Of a stretch of 64,000 nucleotides of DNA, positions 45,640 through 56,943 are shown piece after piece; the first letter of the stretch is position 1, and every line of letters starts with the position of its first letter. The notes beneath the pieces are model-generated. The model saw only the letters and a list, made by a program, of their open reading frames with translations. It searched no databases and was not told the DNA's origin. This stretch comes from Coffea arabica (Eukaryota > Streptophyta > Magnoliopsida > Gentianales > Rubiaceae). The stretch covers positions 18,918,501-18,982,500 of the forward strand of contig NC_092323.1 in assembly GCF_036785885.1 (NCBI RefSeq). The letters are read 5' to 3'. The position numbers and the translations under genes are program-made.

Positions 45640-46490
45640 CTGTTTTAGAGATTATGTGCTGAGATATTCACCTAAGTTTGGGCAAATGATCACACCTTCT
45701 TCTCTTTGTACACAACTGGTGCTGCCTCATCCTACTTAATACCTCTTCAATATGCTTCTTATGAACTTCAAGAGAGCAACTGTACACTAATATATCATCA
45801 TAAAATACCACAATAAACCTTCTCCATTGATCTTTAAATATCTTATTTATCACACTGAAGTGCTGCTGAGGCATATGTCAGTCCAAATATCATGACTCTA
45901 AATTCATATAGCCCATAATGAGTGTTAAAGGTTGGGCTACCCTGGGACTTTCACAGTGATCTGATGTTACCTGCCTTGAGAATTTTTTTTTTTTTTTTTT
46001 ATATGATAGATTTTATATTATAACTATTCCTACTCTATACTAGGGGGAGGGAATCTAAAGAGGTCAAGGGAAATTCGGTGAATTACCACCGGTTTAGATA
46101 GGTGCTTACTCATTCGCTAGCAAAACATTTTCAGGAAATTCTGGATATTAAAATGCACATTCAAATAGAGTTTTAAAACTCTCTTAGTGAACTCTCTTAG
46201 TGGCCAAGAACTCTAGGAGGAGTTGGTTCCTGCCTTGAGATTGCTTCTGCTAAAATATTGAGAACAATAGAGTTCATCAAATAGCTCATTGACAAGTGAT
46301 ATTGGGGCCAATCCTTCCAAGTAAGATCATTCAACTGTTTACAGTCAACACAGATGCTCTAATCATCATCCATTTTCTTGACTAGAAACCCAAAAAAAAA
46401 AAAAAAATTACAAAGCTGAATGATCCCACTTTGCGGCATTTTTTTCACTAGCTTTTCCACCTTACACTTTTTCAGGTAAGGCCATCTACA
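45640..46490 (-). pseudogene. Degenerate Ty3/gypsy reverse transcriptase
   Basis: Read on the minus strand from about 46478, fragments follow the Ty3 RT order across several frames. They are KVEKLVKKMPQSGIIQ, then SICVDCKQLND, then ISLVNELFDELYCSQYFSRS, then a SINE interruption (45982-46228), then HYGLYEFRVMIFGLTYASAA and IVVFYDDILVYS with EVLSRMRQHQLCTKRRRC. Stops, frameshifts and a T-run show it is dead. No LTRs were found around it. Confidence 0.75.
45982..46228 (-). mobile_element. SINE (family 1), nested in dead Ty3 RT
   Basis: Starts on the minus strand with AACCAACTCCTCCTAGAGTT, as in the copies at 1487 and 5577, and ends in a long A-tail (T-run on the plus strand). An exact 12-bp target duplication, CCTGCCTTGAGA, is at 45970-45981 and 46229-46240. 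It splits the reverse transcriptase reading at LKAG. Confidence 0.85.
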
Positions 46491-46813
46491 AGGTCTTTAC
46501 TACTTGGAATATTTGATAGTTATGATTCTTCCCTCTCTTCCCTCTTTGTTCCATTCTCTTCTTTTCTTAACAAAACCTCTCAATAGAAGAGAGAGTGCAC
46601 AAAAATTAGATCCTATTCCAAGCCGAGCTAATCAAGCCATTTTCTCTATCACAGCTTAAGACATGGTGCTGATAGGTACCCAAAAGTAGAATTCAAGAAC
46701 AAATTATTGAATCATACTCTAAATTTCAAAAATAATGACAAGAATTTTCATCGTTTTGGATTCATAATAGTGCCAATGATATTTAGCTCCCTTCATATAT
46801 TCATGGTTGTATC

Positions 46814-47069
46814 ATGAAATTTTTATTTTTAAATGCAGAATTCTTGAACCCTCACGAATGCCCCAGTCTTGTCCTGCTACTGTTTTTTATTTTTATATAT
46901 GTATAACTAGGGGTGTTATCGAGCCAAGTCGACCTCGATATATGAAATTTTTATTTTTAAATGCAGAATTCTTGAACCCTCACGAATGCCCCAGTCTTGT
47001 CCTGCTACTATTTTTTATTTTTATATATGTATAACTAGGGGTGTTATCGAGCCAAGTCGACCTCGAGTA
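46814..47069 (+). repeat. 128-bp tandem duplication including hAT end
   Basis: Copies 46814-46941 and 46942-47069 are direct (ATGAAATTTTTATTTTTAAA at both starts). Each ends with the first 32-34 bp of the hAT element, from TAGGGGTGTTATCGAGCC to GACCTCGA. The duplication therefore followed, or accompanied, insertion of the transposon. Confidence 0.85.
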
Positions 47070-47424
47070 GTACCATACTCGAGCTCAAACTTGATCACAA
47101 TCAGTGCTACTCGAGCTCGAGTTCGAGCTCAAACGAGTAAATAAATTTGGACTCGACCTTGACTCGTTTGAACTCGAGTAAATATCAAGCCCGATCTACT
47201 CGAGCTCGAGTTTTGAACTAAACCTATAAATTTTTTCTCAAAATATATAATATAAATATAATATGAAAACTCGATTAAACTCGTCGAGCACTCGAGTATT
47301 TATTTTTGGAGCTCGAACTCGACTCGTTGAATGTAACGCGTAGCTCGAGATCGAGCTCGGTCAAAGCTTTTGACCAAGCCGCTGGCAAGCTACTCGCGAG
47401 CGGGTTGACTTGATTGCATTCCTA
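47036..47424. mobile_element. hAT-type element rich in CTCGAG, 389 bp
   Basis: Ends TAGGGGTGTTATCGAG and (reverse complement) TAGGAATGCAATCAAG are imperfect inverted repeats. An exact 8-bp target duplication, TGTATAAC, lies at 47028-47035 and 47425-47432. The inside is packed with GCTCGAGCTCGAG-type motifs (repeated XhoI-like CTCGAG). No coding capacity. A degenerate relative may lie near 17560-17700. Confidence 0.8.
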
Positions 47425-47718
47425 TGTATAACAATGATAATGAATTTACTAATTCTTTTGAAGTTTTAGCAAAAAATTTTATGTGATATAAAGTTTGCAA
47501 ATAATTTTGATCTTTTGAACTCGTTTCGCTATATTTGATATTTCATAAAATCTAAATCAATTATCATTATTGTTTATAAACTAAATGTTATAACAAATAA
47601 AAAAGTAAACTAACATAACAAAATTATCACTTAATCACAAACATTGACAAGAAAAATTATATTATTTTATCATAAGGAAATATCATATTTCATGTATATA
47701 ATTTATGGATTAAGTTTT

Positions 47719-47871
47719 TATACAATGTCAGTGTAGACTAGAGGATGTTTTATACTAACAGGTATAAAGTGTATGTCATCTATGCAAAAAGTGAATTTTA
47801 AATTTGAAATTGAATTACGTGACATACATCTATACCCGCTCGTGTATACATTGACAACGAATAAAAAATTA
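47719..47871. mobile_element. Small MITE, TGTCAGTGTA ends
   Basis: The left end TTTTTATACAATGTCAGTGT and the reverse-complemented right end TTTTTTATTCGTTGTCAATG are similar. The core shares AATTTGAAATTGAATT and GACATACAT with the element at 32316-32456. Confidence 0.45.
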
Positions 47872-47895
47872 TCCTAATTATATTATAGTATTATG

Positions 47896-48125
47896 CAATG
47901 ACGGAGCCAAGGGGGGACAGAGGGGGGCCATGGCCCCCCCTAAGTTTTGAGAATTTTAATTCATAATATGTAAATATGTGTGTAAAATAAAATTGGCCCC
48001 CCCTAAATTTTTTCAATTTTAGTTTATATTATGAGAGTTGATATATATATATATATGAATTAGTCATCTTTGAATGGAATTTCAATTTTGGCCCCCAAAA
48101 AAAAAAAATCCTGGGTCCGTCACTG
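47896..48125. mobile_element. hAT-type MITE, 230 bp
   Basis: Left end CAATGACGGAGCCAAGG and reverse-complemented right end CAGTGACGGACCCAGG are inverted. An exact 8-bp target duplication, GTATTATG, lies at 47888-47895 and 48126-48133. It is related in its ends to the element at 31927-32253 and carries several C/G runs near both ends. Confidence 0.85.
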
Positions 48126-48443
48126 GTATTATGTATTTTATATTTCATATATATGATATTAAAATTATAAGTGGGGAAGGAGGTAGGGGGCCCCCACCCC
48201 ACATTCTCTCCTGCCTCGTTGAATCTCCAAACGCCCACCGTCACAGCTTTTAGGTCTCAATTTACCATTGATAAAATAACACTGATTATGAATTTTTTTT
48301 TTCCTTTTTTTTTTGTGGCCCAATTTGCTAATGTTCTTACTGACGAAGTAATTTCCTTCTTCTTCTACTGAAGAAGTTTGACCTATTTTCGCCCAAAATT
48401 TTCTAATAGGAAACAGTCAATAAATACAATTTCAAGTAAGCTA

Positions 48444-48557
48444 GGTCGGTGATGTTGGGCAGCCTCCCCCGGCCACGTAGTGAGATTAATTGGGGCGTAC
48501 GGTATTACCAGTCCATGGCCCAGATACCCTCTGTGATTGACAAAAAAAAAAAAAAAA
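48444..48557 (+). mobile_element. SINE, 5'-truncated
   Basis: 114 bp ending in a run of A, with a 10-bp target duplication, AAGTAAGCTA, at 48434-48443 and 48558-48567. The region before the tail (CCCAGATACCCTCTGTGATTG) resembles 3' ends of known plant SINEs. The pol III boxes are not recognisable. Confidence 0.65.
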
Positions 48558-48743
48558 AAGTAAGCTATTGCAGTAATGACTAATGAGCTCAAAACCAGCC
48601 AGCCTATAGCGCTGAACTTATAGTTTGGTCCAAACTCATAATAATTGTTAATTCTAAACTCAGCCCAATGTCAATTGAAGTCCTTGGGCAGTATTCTAAA
48701 TTGGTCAAAAATCCCATCTTGCTTCATTTGCCAATTTATTCTT

Positions 48744-49306
48744 AAAGAGAGAATTACCGTTTTGGCCTAAATGGTTAGAATAGTGAGTGCCTTCAGTTCT
48801 TAAAGTTCTTAAATGGCCTAAATTTAGTTTTAATATTTCAATTTTTATGCATATTTAGTCATAATAATTGACTTTTTTTTTTTTACCAATTACTATGGGA
48901 ATCTAGTCGTGTGCCAACAAGTAATTTGATAAAAAAAAAATTGCTAACCCTAAACTACAATAAAAAAAAAGGACTAATTACTCATATGCTGGTTATGCAA
49001 ATAATTAGTCTTTAACTTAAATTTTTTAAATTAATTGAACTTTTGTATCTCTGAGCTAAGACTAATTACTCACGTGATCGGCATGTAAGTAATTAGTTCT
49101 TTTTTTACTACAAATTATGACCAACAATATTTATTTCAAGTTACATAATAGCATGCGATACAGCAATGGGTTAAAATCAGTCAATAAAACTAAATATACT
49201 TAAATTGAAATGTTTGGAATTAGATTTGTTTTCTTTTTTTTCAAACTTTTAGAGCTAAAAGTGCTCATATCCTAAACATTGGGACCAAAACTGCAATTCT
49301 CTCTAT
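48744..49306. mobile_element. Foldback MITE just upstream of PPOX1-like gene
   Basis: The left arm begins AGAGAGAATTACCGTTTTGG. The reverse-complemented right arm begins AGAGAGAATTGCAGTTTTGG. Similarity continues more loosely inwards. The ends resemble those of the foldback element at 32614-33130 (both contain GCAGTTTTGGTCC). The right end is about 127 bp before the gene's ATG, so the element probably supplies part of its promoter or leader. Confidence 0.6.
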
Positions 49307-49432
49307 TTTTAAAGCCCGCGATCGTATATTTTATATATTTACTGCACTGCATTCCAGAAGAACTGTCACCGCCTGCCTGCAAAACTGGTACTTGGATCGT
49401 TTGATCTCTGGAATAGAGAAGTAGGGAAGAAG

Positions 49433-52400
49433 ATGGCGCAAAACCCAGAAACCGTATCATACTTGACACAGAAAGAAGCAACAGAAATCGACGAGCTACT
49501 CATGGGTCCTCTTGGTTTCGGTGTTGATCAGTTAATGGTCAGTTTTCTCAGTTCCTGTGATTTTTTTTTGGGGTTGAATTTCTGTGTTCTGTATCTTTAA
49601 TAGCGGACCCTTTTGATTGTTGTTACCAATATCATTTCTGTAGGAGTTGGCTGGTTTGAGCGTGGCCGCTGCTATAGCTGAGGTAAACTTCTGTAGTTTT
49701 TGGCTATGTCTTTTGGCTGTTTTCCAATTTAGCTGAAGAATTTGGTGAAAGATTATATTTTGACAATAAAAATGAAGAAGAAGATAATTGTTTTGTCAGT
49801 AAGAATATAACTGTATCAGACCATTACCCCCAAACCCCCAGGGGCCAAAAAACAAAAAAAGGAAAAAGAAAATCATGTTCCTAAGTAGCTATAATTTGTC
49901 AATGGTAAATTGAGACCTAGACTTACGTGAAAAGGTTCTGCTTAATCTGTAAAAGTACTACAGATTTAGCATCATATATTATAGTTAGAGATGGAGCCGG
50001 AGCTGGAGCTTCAGTTCGAGCCTGATTGAGCCCGAGCCCTGTTATAGACAATTACTTTGAAACTTATTTTGCGCTTGAATGCGGTTACTTAGGATTATTG
50101 TCTTTAGGAGGCTATATCTTGCTTCTGGCTTTTGTGCAACACAGACTTCAAGAAAGAAAAAGCAGTACAAGATTAGCAGACGTCCATGTTTGCATTATTA
50201 ACAAACATGCTAGAATCCTGTAGCAGAGATCTTCTTTACCATATGTTATGCAATACCATCTAATCAAAATAAAGACGTATCTGTAGGCCGAAGAAAAAAT
50301 ATGGGGTTCATATAATTGCTTTTTACAAACTGATGGAGACATTTGCTTTTCTTTTTAACATTTAAACTTAAGAAAAGATGATATTCATTATTTTTTTTCT
50401 TCCTTATTTCTTTCCAAAACTTTGACTAATAGCAGCAAAGTATAGGATCTGAAGCTTAGGAATGGTATAATGAAACCATAAGTTGAAATTAAAGTGCTGC
50501 ACTGAGTATTGCTAGTGTTTCATGACACTGCAATATATGCACTGAAAGATTCTTATTTAATATCTATACAAATATTTTAATATATTACCGTGAAGTTCAT
50601 GTTTAGATGATGAAATAGTTGAATAACTTAAAAGAATTCATTTCAATACACAACAAATAACACAGAGGCTACAGTATCTATCATTTACAGGCATGATATG
50701 AAGGATTCTGTGTATAAACAATGATTACATGCTTAAATTCTTGTCAAACTATACTAAACTTTGGCAATTTTATCGGAACGGTGGAGTTTAAACCATTCCA
50801 TATGAATGGAAAATGTGCTGTAATCACCAGTTGCAGCTCATTGAAGTCAAATGTGCTGTAATAACCACTCGCTGCCTGGGGATTTTTTGCCATTACGAAA
50901 AAATAAGCTTTGCGGATGAAGAGAAAAGTTAAAAACTCTCTCTCAGATGTTTGAACTTTGCCTTCGTAGTTTTTACAGTTATTGTGCTTCTAGAAGCATT
51001 CTGGGTATTGTCATTTTTGTGACTTAAGAGAACTTATAGGACAGCAGACCCATTTGTCTCAGAGCCCCTCATTTACTGTGTTATAACAGCCTGAAACAGG
51101 TTTCACTGTTTCTATTGAAAGATTGACAAGTTTATGAAAAATAAAAGACATGTTTCACAATCCCATTCACTATTACACAGATATAAGATTTTGAGGAAAT
51201 TAGGGTGAGGTACATTTAAGAAGTGATTAACAAGATCAGTTGAACATACCTAATACAGAGAGCAGAAATCCTGGAAGTCCACGTGCACTCTTATTATTCA
51301 AATTAAAGAACCTTCTATTCGATATGCATCTGAGTTTGGAATCTCACATATTAACTTTTGGTGCTCTGAAAAGAATAGTTTCAATGGCATGGAAATAGCT
51401 TCTGAAGATCTTTACCCTGCGGTTAAAAGCCTCAAACTCAAATTAAGAGTTATAATGCTTCTACTGTCTGAGTATATTCTTTGGAGCTTTGACAGGTCTA
51501 TGGAGCAAGCAAATACAGTCATGTTCTTACAATTTGTGGTCCTGGAAATAATGGTGGTGATGGTCTTGTAGCCGCTCGCCATTTACATCACTTTGGATAT
51601 AGGTCTGCTGTTTGTTATCCTAAACGTACTCCAAAACCACTTTATGCTGGTCTTGCAACTCAGGTATAGGTCAATACTGGAATTTTCAGGACATTTGATT
51701 ACTTGTAATGCCAGAAATTCTCATAATAGCCATTTGCAGCTTGAGTCATTGTCAGTTCCATTCCTTTCTGAGGAAGATCTACCTACAGAGCTCTCAGAAC
51801 ACTTTGATATTATTGTGGATGCAATATTTGGATTTTCATTCAAGGGTAATCTTTTCTTTTCTTGATGTTTCGTAAATTTCTGGCTTACATGTGTAACATA
51901 GTTGCATAGAGATGTATCATTGAGTTCTTTTTTTCTTGTCACTCACTATGACAATGATTCAGACTTGGGAGTCTTGTTGTCATGTATTGTAGTGAATCCT
52001 ACACCTATTAATACAAAGTAGAACAATCTAAACTATTCCTAAAATCTACAGGTAGGAATATAAAAGATCCTTACAGGTCATTTGAAAATTTTCCCCGTAA
52101 CTATAGGAATTTTGAAATGAGGATAGAAAATAGTTTTACATGCATTCTTTGAGCATGTCACATTAGGATTGTACTACAAAGAATTGTTTGGCCTAAGGTG
52201 AATAAATTTAGAAGACCTTCTTGTTATACTCTAAGATGCTTGTAAATGGCTGTAAATGTGTAGGTGCTCCTAGATCACCTTTTGACAGTCTCATCCAAAG
52301 GCTGGTTTCTCTTAAAAAGTTTGACAAGACTCAGAAGGCATCGGCTATAGTTGTCTCAATAGATATACCATCTGGTTGGCACGTTGAAGAAGGAGATATC

Positions 52401-55400
52401 ACTGGTGATGGAATTAAACCTGACATGCTGGTATTCTGTTTCCCTTGGAAATACGATATATTTCCTTCTACACTATATCATTCTTTATGCAAATGTGATC
52501 TCTTTTTTCCTTTGATCCTTTACTCAAGGTTGGGTGGACCGACTAATTGCAGGTCTCTTTAACTGCTCCTAAGTTGGGTGCCAAAAAGTTCGTTGGTCAG
52601 CATCACTTTCTAGGTGGGAGGTTTGTCCCACCAATTGTTGTGGACAAATTCAAGCTTCAACTACCTTCATATTCTGGCACTTCTATGTGTGCCCTAATTG
52701 AAAAGCCTCCACAAATCGAGATACAGGCTCCCAGAGAAAACTATTTAAGTACTGATTTTCTGGAGGAAAAGGTGGAAGTCGACCCTTTTGATCAGGTTTG
52801 ACTTGTATAGTCATAATTAATTGTCATTGGCGTAAGATATAGTTGTAATCTGTGTTTGCAGCCTAAATAAAGAAAAACAGAAAATCTGGTGTTTCCCTAG
52901 TGTTCAAGTTTAGAGTATCACCTCAGTAGCCTAGTTTTTTAATTATTTGGTACATTACTGCTTATTCTATCCATCATGATGGATTTTATCTTAATCTCTT
53001 GCAGTTACAGAAATGGATTCACCATGCGGTGGCAGCAGGAGTGAAAGACCCAAATCTTGTGGCTCTGTCGACTGCTGGCCGTGATGGGAAACTGTGAGTC
53101 TCATCTCTTACTATTTCCTTCTTCAACAATTGACAATAGTGTTTTTTGTCAATGAGTTATTAGAAATCTGAGTTTGGAAACTAAGGTATCAGCATTTAGA
53201 TAAATAGATATTCCTAATACTGTTATGCCTGTAAACTTTTCCAGTTTCATGCTTGTAACTTAACGAGAGTACCAGCATTAGTTCACGGAAGTTCTTAATA
53301 TTGCATTATTGGATATCTAATTGTTACTGTAGATATAAATGTTTTACATCATGTTTTTTTGTTTAACAGTTCGTCACGGATAGTACAGCTCCTCAGTGTT
53401 GACAACAATGGATTTGTGTGGTTAGTTTTGTTTTATGACTATTGTGGCAATAGAGTCTGATGCTTTGGTGTAAGTTTCCTTTTTGACATAAGTTAATGTT
53501 TTTTAGTTACAAGATTCTTGTGTGTGTAGGTGCACCAGTTACGAAAGTCAAAAGGGCCGTGATTTGTCTGAAAATCCTCATGCATCAATTTTGTTTTATT
53601 GGGATATGTTGAAGAGACAGGTAAATGAACTTTCATCTTTACAATATGTGAACCTTCATGGATATCTGTTGGGTTATGCAAAAGAAAAACTATAAAATTA
53701 GTAGAAAGTACTGTCTTGTACATTGGCTACTGGAAGGAAGTGTTGCATGCTACCACCATTGGAGTAGATGTTGATTATCTGATCCATTTTTGTTATCATT
53801 TATGTGTTTCCTAGCAAATAATTTGTGTTTCTGAGGTACGATTTCTGGATTGGAATAGAATGATGTGCAGATTTGGTGTCTAGGTAAGAGTGGAAGGTTC
53901 TGTTGAGAAATTGTCTGATGAGGAATCTGAGCAGTATTTTCACAAAAATCCTCGAGAAATTAGGATCAGATCTATTGCTAGCGAGCAGGTTCCTCCTTTA
54001 CTATTTCAATTTACAAGTTTCTCTGCATGTGCATCTCTGTGAATAACTAAGACTGATTTATATCGTATTTTCAGAGCATTGTAGTTCCTGGACGGCAAGT
54101 CCTCCATCAACAATATGAAGAATTGAAGGATTACTTTGATAGGTTAGTGCTTAAATTCCATACATTTAGACCTTCATCCTGTAGAACCTTTTACAGCTCT
54201 AGGCTCTGCTTATCTGTATAACTGCATATTCTTTTCATGCTGGGGTTGTGATGTGTGTGTCATCCTTTTGGTGTGCAGAAGCATAAAACTATATATTTCT
54301 TGGTTTAAGTTTGGATTAGAGAGTTTTCTCCTGAATTGCTTCTCCTGAAACACAAACCTATGGTCAGACATCTACATGTTGCTTACCTTTTACAGGTCTA
54401 GGCTCTGCTTATCTTTATAACTGCATATTCTTTTCATGCTGGGGTTGTGATGTGCGTGTCATCCTTTTGGTGTGCAGAAGCATAAAACTATATTTTTCTT
54501 GGTTTAAGTTTGGATTAGAGAGTTTTCTCCTGAATTGCTTCTCCTGAAACACAAACCTATGGTTAGACATCTACATGTTGCTTATGTGCTTCTGTTGAAA
54601 CACATATGGTCAGACATCCACATGTTGCTTTGACCCCTCCACTGTATGAAGCTCAGAGACAAAACTATAATCATCTAAGCATAACTTTTAGGCACATATC
54701 CCATTCTTCTGTTGGACTTCCCCCAACTATAACTTTGTGTTTTTTAAACAAAAAATTGGACAGAGACTATTTTACAAAGAGGGATCACCTCTCAAGAATA
54801 TATCAAACAGCACTATCCGTACATACATGTAAATCTCATAAAACTTTCGCAGCTTTTAAAATCCTACTTCTGTGTTCTACAATCAACCACAAAAGCTTTT
54901 TTCCATATAATGTTTTTGGCTAAACAAGTTATCATCTTCCATATTACTGGCTTTACTGTTGCAATCATGTTCTCTTTAATTGATTTTAAGCCCTGTGCCT
55001 GAAATATGTCCTTTACTCACTTTATGATGTCATGTAAAACATCTACTTTGCACAGTCACATTCCTCTTTAACATTTGTCTTTCCATAAAACTCTGGAGTA
55101 GTGTTTAATTGCTTTTTGAGTTTGCACTTTCATTAAATATACATTTTACTTACCTTGTGTCTGAAGGAAAATTTCTTTTGTTAGCATATTCTATGACAAT
55201 GGGTTGTTGACTTTCCTGTCCAAAAGTTCAAAAGCACACAATTTAATTGCTCTTTATTATATTTTCCTATAAAACTATAGAGCTTTTCCCAAAAGAAGAA
55301 GAAGAAGAAGAAACTATGACATAGCTAAGCGTTGTGGTGATTATCGCTTAATCTAGTGCATGTTGTAAACTGGTTGAAGGAAAACAGTTATGGATGAATA

Positions 55401-56943
55401 AAAGGCTTGAAGGTTAAGAGTCTTAACCAGAAAGCAAGCCATTCAATGGAATGAGGAATAACGAAATTTTAAGACTTGGGCTGTTTAGTGCTTTATGATC
55501 ATGACCTTGCAGCAAATTTGGTTGGGTAGCTGCCCAGAATAGAGAGAAAGAGGAATTTCATCTAGCAATGACTGAGAGTATGCCATTTGTATACAAGTGT
55601 ATGATACAACTCAACATACTGCATAATGCTTAAAGATTTTGAAATGAATTCAACAACCCTAATTTCCCTACTAACAGAGTCACTTGTACTCTTTATCATT
55701 TGCATAATGCTTATCTACATTTTCTGATCATTAGAAAAGTACCCAAAGATGAAATAAATTAAAGAGAGATAAATAGATAGAAGCTGGAACAATTGCTTTT
55801 AAATGCCATTTATGACACTAAATTAGACTGAAAAGGTATCACATAAGGTCCAATATGGGGCACTTTAGGTACCTCAAGTTGAAGCTTTAGGATTTGACCT
55901 TATTTTTCATGGCCCTAGTATTTTCATCAGCAATAGAATTTTGTCTATAATCAATTTTCTGGATGCACTTTTCTCAATTTCCATAGTGTCAATTTGCGAG
56001 TGGTGATTGTTGACGATCTTTCTCTTACTACGTTTCAGTGTCTATTACTATGTTGAAGATCTTTCTCTATTTCCATAGTGTCAATTTGCTAGTGGTGATT
56101 GTTGACAATTTGTGTCAATTTCCATAGTTTCTCATATGATGTTATGTGAAGTGCATTTGGGTCATTAACAACTCATGTTATCTGCAGAAGTTTCAGTTTC
56201 ATTCCTAGACCCACAAACTGGGGAGGCTATAGGTTGAAACCAGAGTTTTTTGAGTTTTGGCAAGGAGAGGAATCTCGCGTGCATCTAAAGTACGTCTTAT
56301 CTCCTTTTTCCTGTCTTGCAATTTAGCATAAGATGGGTCTACATGGCATAGAATGATGGAAAATCCAGATAGTGCTCTTAACTTTTATGGTGAATATAGG
56401 GTCTATGTACTTCCTTGTTTGAGGATCTTGAAGATTTTTCTTTTCTATAGTATTCCAGGGTATGTAGTTCTGGATGAAATACTTCAAAGCCATTGTTAAA
56501 ATTCTTGCAATCAAGTAAGCTTTACCATGTGGTAAAAGATGGTACAAGGGGACTAAAAAATGGAAATATTTTAATGTAATAGTGTTCAGCTTTTCCATAG
56601 AGATATTTCAGATATGCACTTAGTTATATTAAAGAATTATGAAATGGAAATATGACCTAGAGATCAAAAATTATTTTGTTGAAAACCCAAATTTTCTAGT
56701 TTCGGGCTAAAAATGCATAATGTTTGTGTGCATGTATAACACTGAAGAAAGCTGGGGCCTGTGCTTCAACGTAAGAGATTGATAAATAAAGATGTTAGAA
56801 AGCAATAACTTGTGAAGATTTTTTGGGAGTCATTTTTCTTTAGCTGTAAGTTGAATGTTGCCATGCCTTTTCTCAGGTTACAGTATTTTGCAAAAAAAGT
56901 TGATGAAAGGATAACTTGGACGGTGGATCAACTGACTGCCTGA
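49433..56943 (+). CDS. PPOX1: NAD(P)HX epimerase-PNPO fusion, PPOX1/PDX3-like
   Basis: Plant fusion of an N-terminal NAD(P)HX epimerase (repairs hydrated NAD(P)H) with a C-terminal FMN pyridoxamine/pyridoxine 5'-phosphate oxidase (vitamin B6 salvage). Thirteen exons: 49433-49537, 49644-49682, 51496-51663, 51740-51845, 52264-52430, 52553-52795, 53005-53093, 53370-53420, 53530-53620, 53884-53988, 54075-54142, 56188-56289, 56877-56943; all GT-AG, 466 aa. The epimerase half looks intact: [58 protein letters not shown]. In the oxidase half [31 protein letters not shown] and R441-V-H443 remain. Counterparts of E. coli PdxH Lys72, Arg133, Ser137 and Arg201 are Leu314, Asn375, Ile379 and Lys445. The Arabidopsis protein is about 530 aa with a plastid transit peptide; here no ATG lies upstream in frame before a stop at 49310. 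A cytosolic or mitochondrial paralogue is plausible. Confidence 0.9.
54187..54633 (+). repeat. 199-bp tandem duplication in intron 11 of PPOX1-like gene
   Basis: CCTTTTACAG starts copies at 54187 and 54386 (period 199), with only a few differences. A short third partial copy (GGTCAGACATCCACATGTTG) ends near 54633. Confidence 0.85.

Larger units (their letters stand above)
44388..49432. other. Intergenic, transposon graveyard, 5 kb
   Basis: Contains a decayed Ty3 reverse transcriptase, two SINEs, two hAT elements, two MITEs and a 128-bp tandem duplication, all listed separately. No host gene was seen between the AIR12-like and PPOX1-like genes. Confidence 0.6.
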
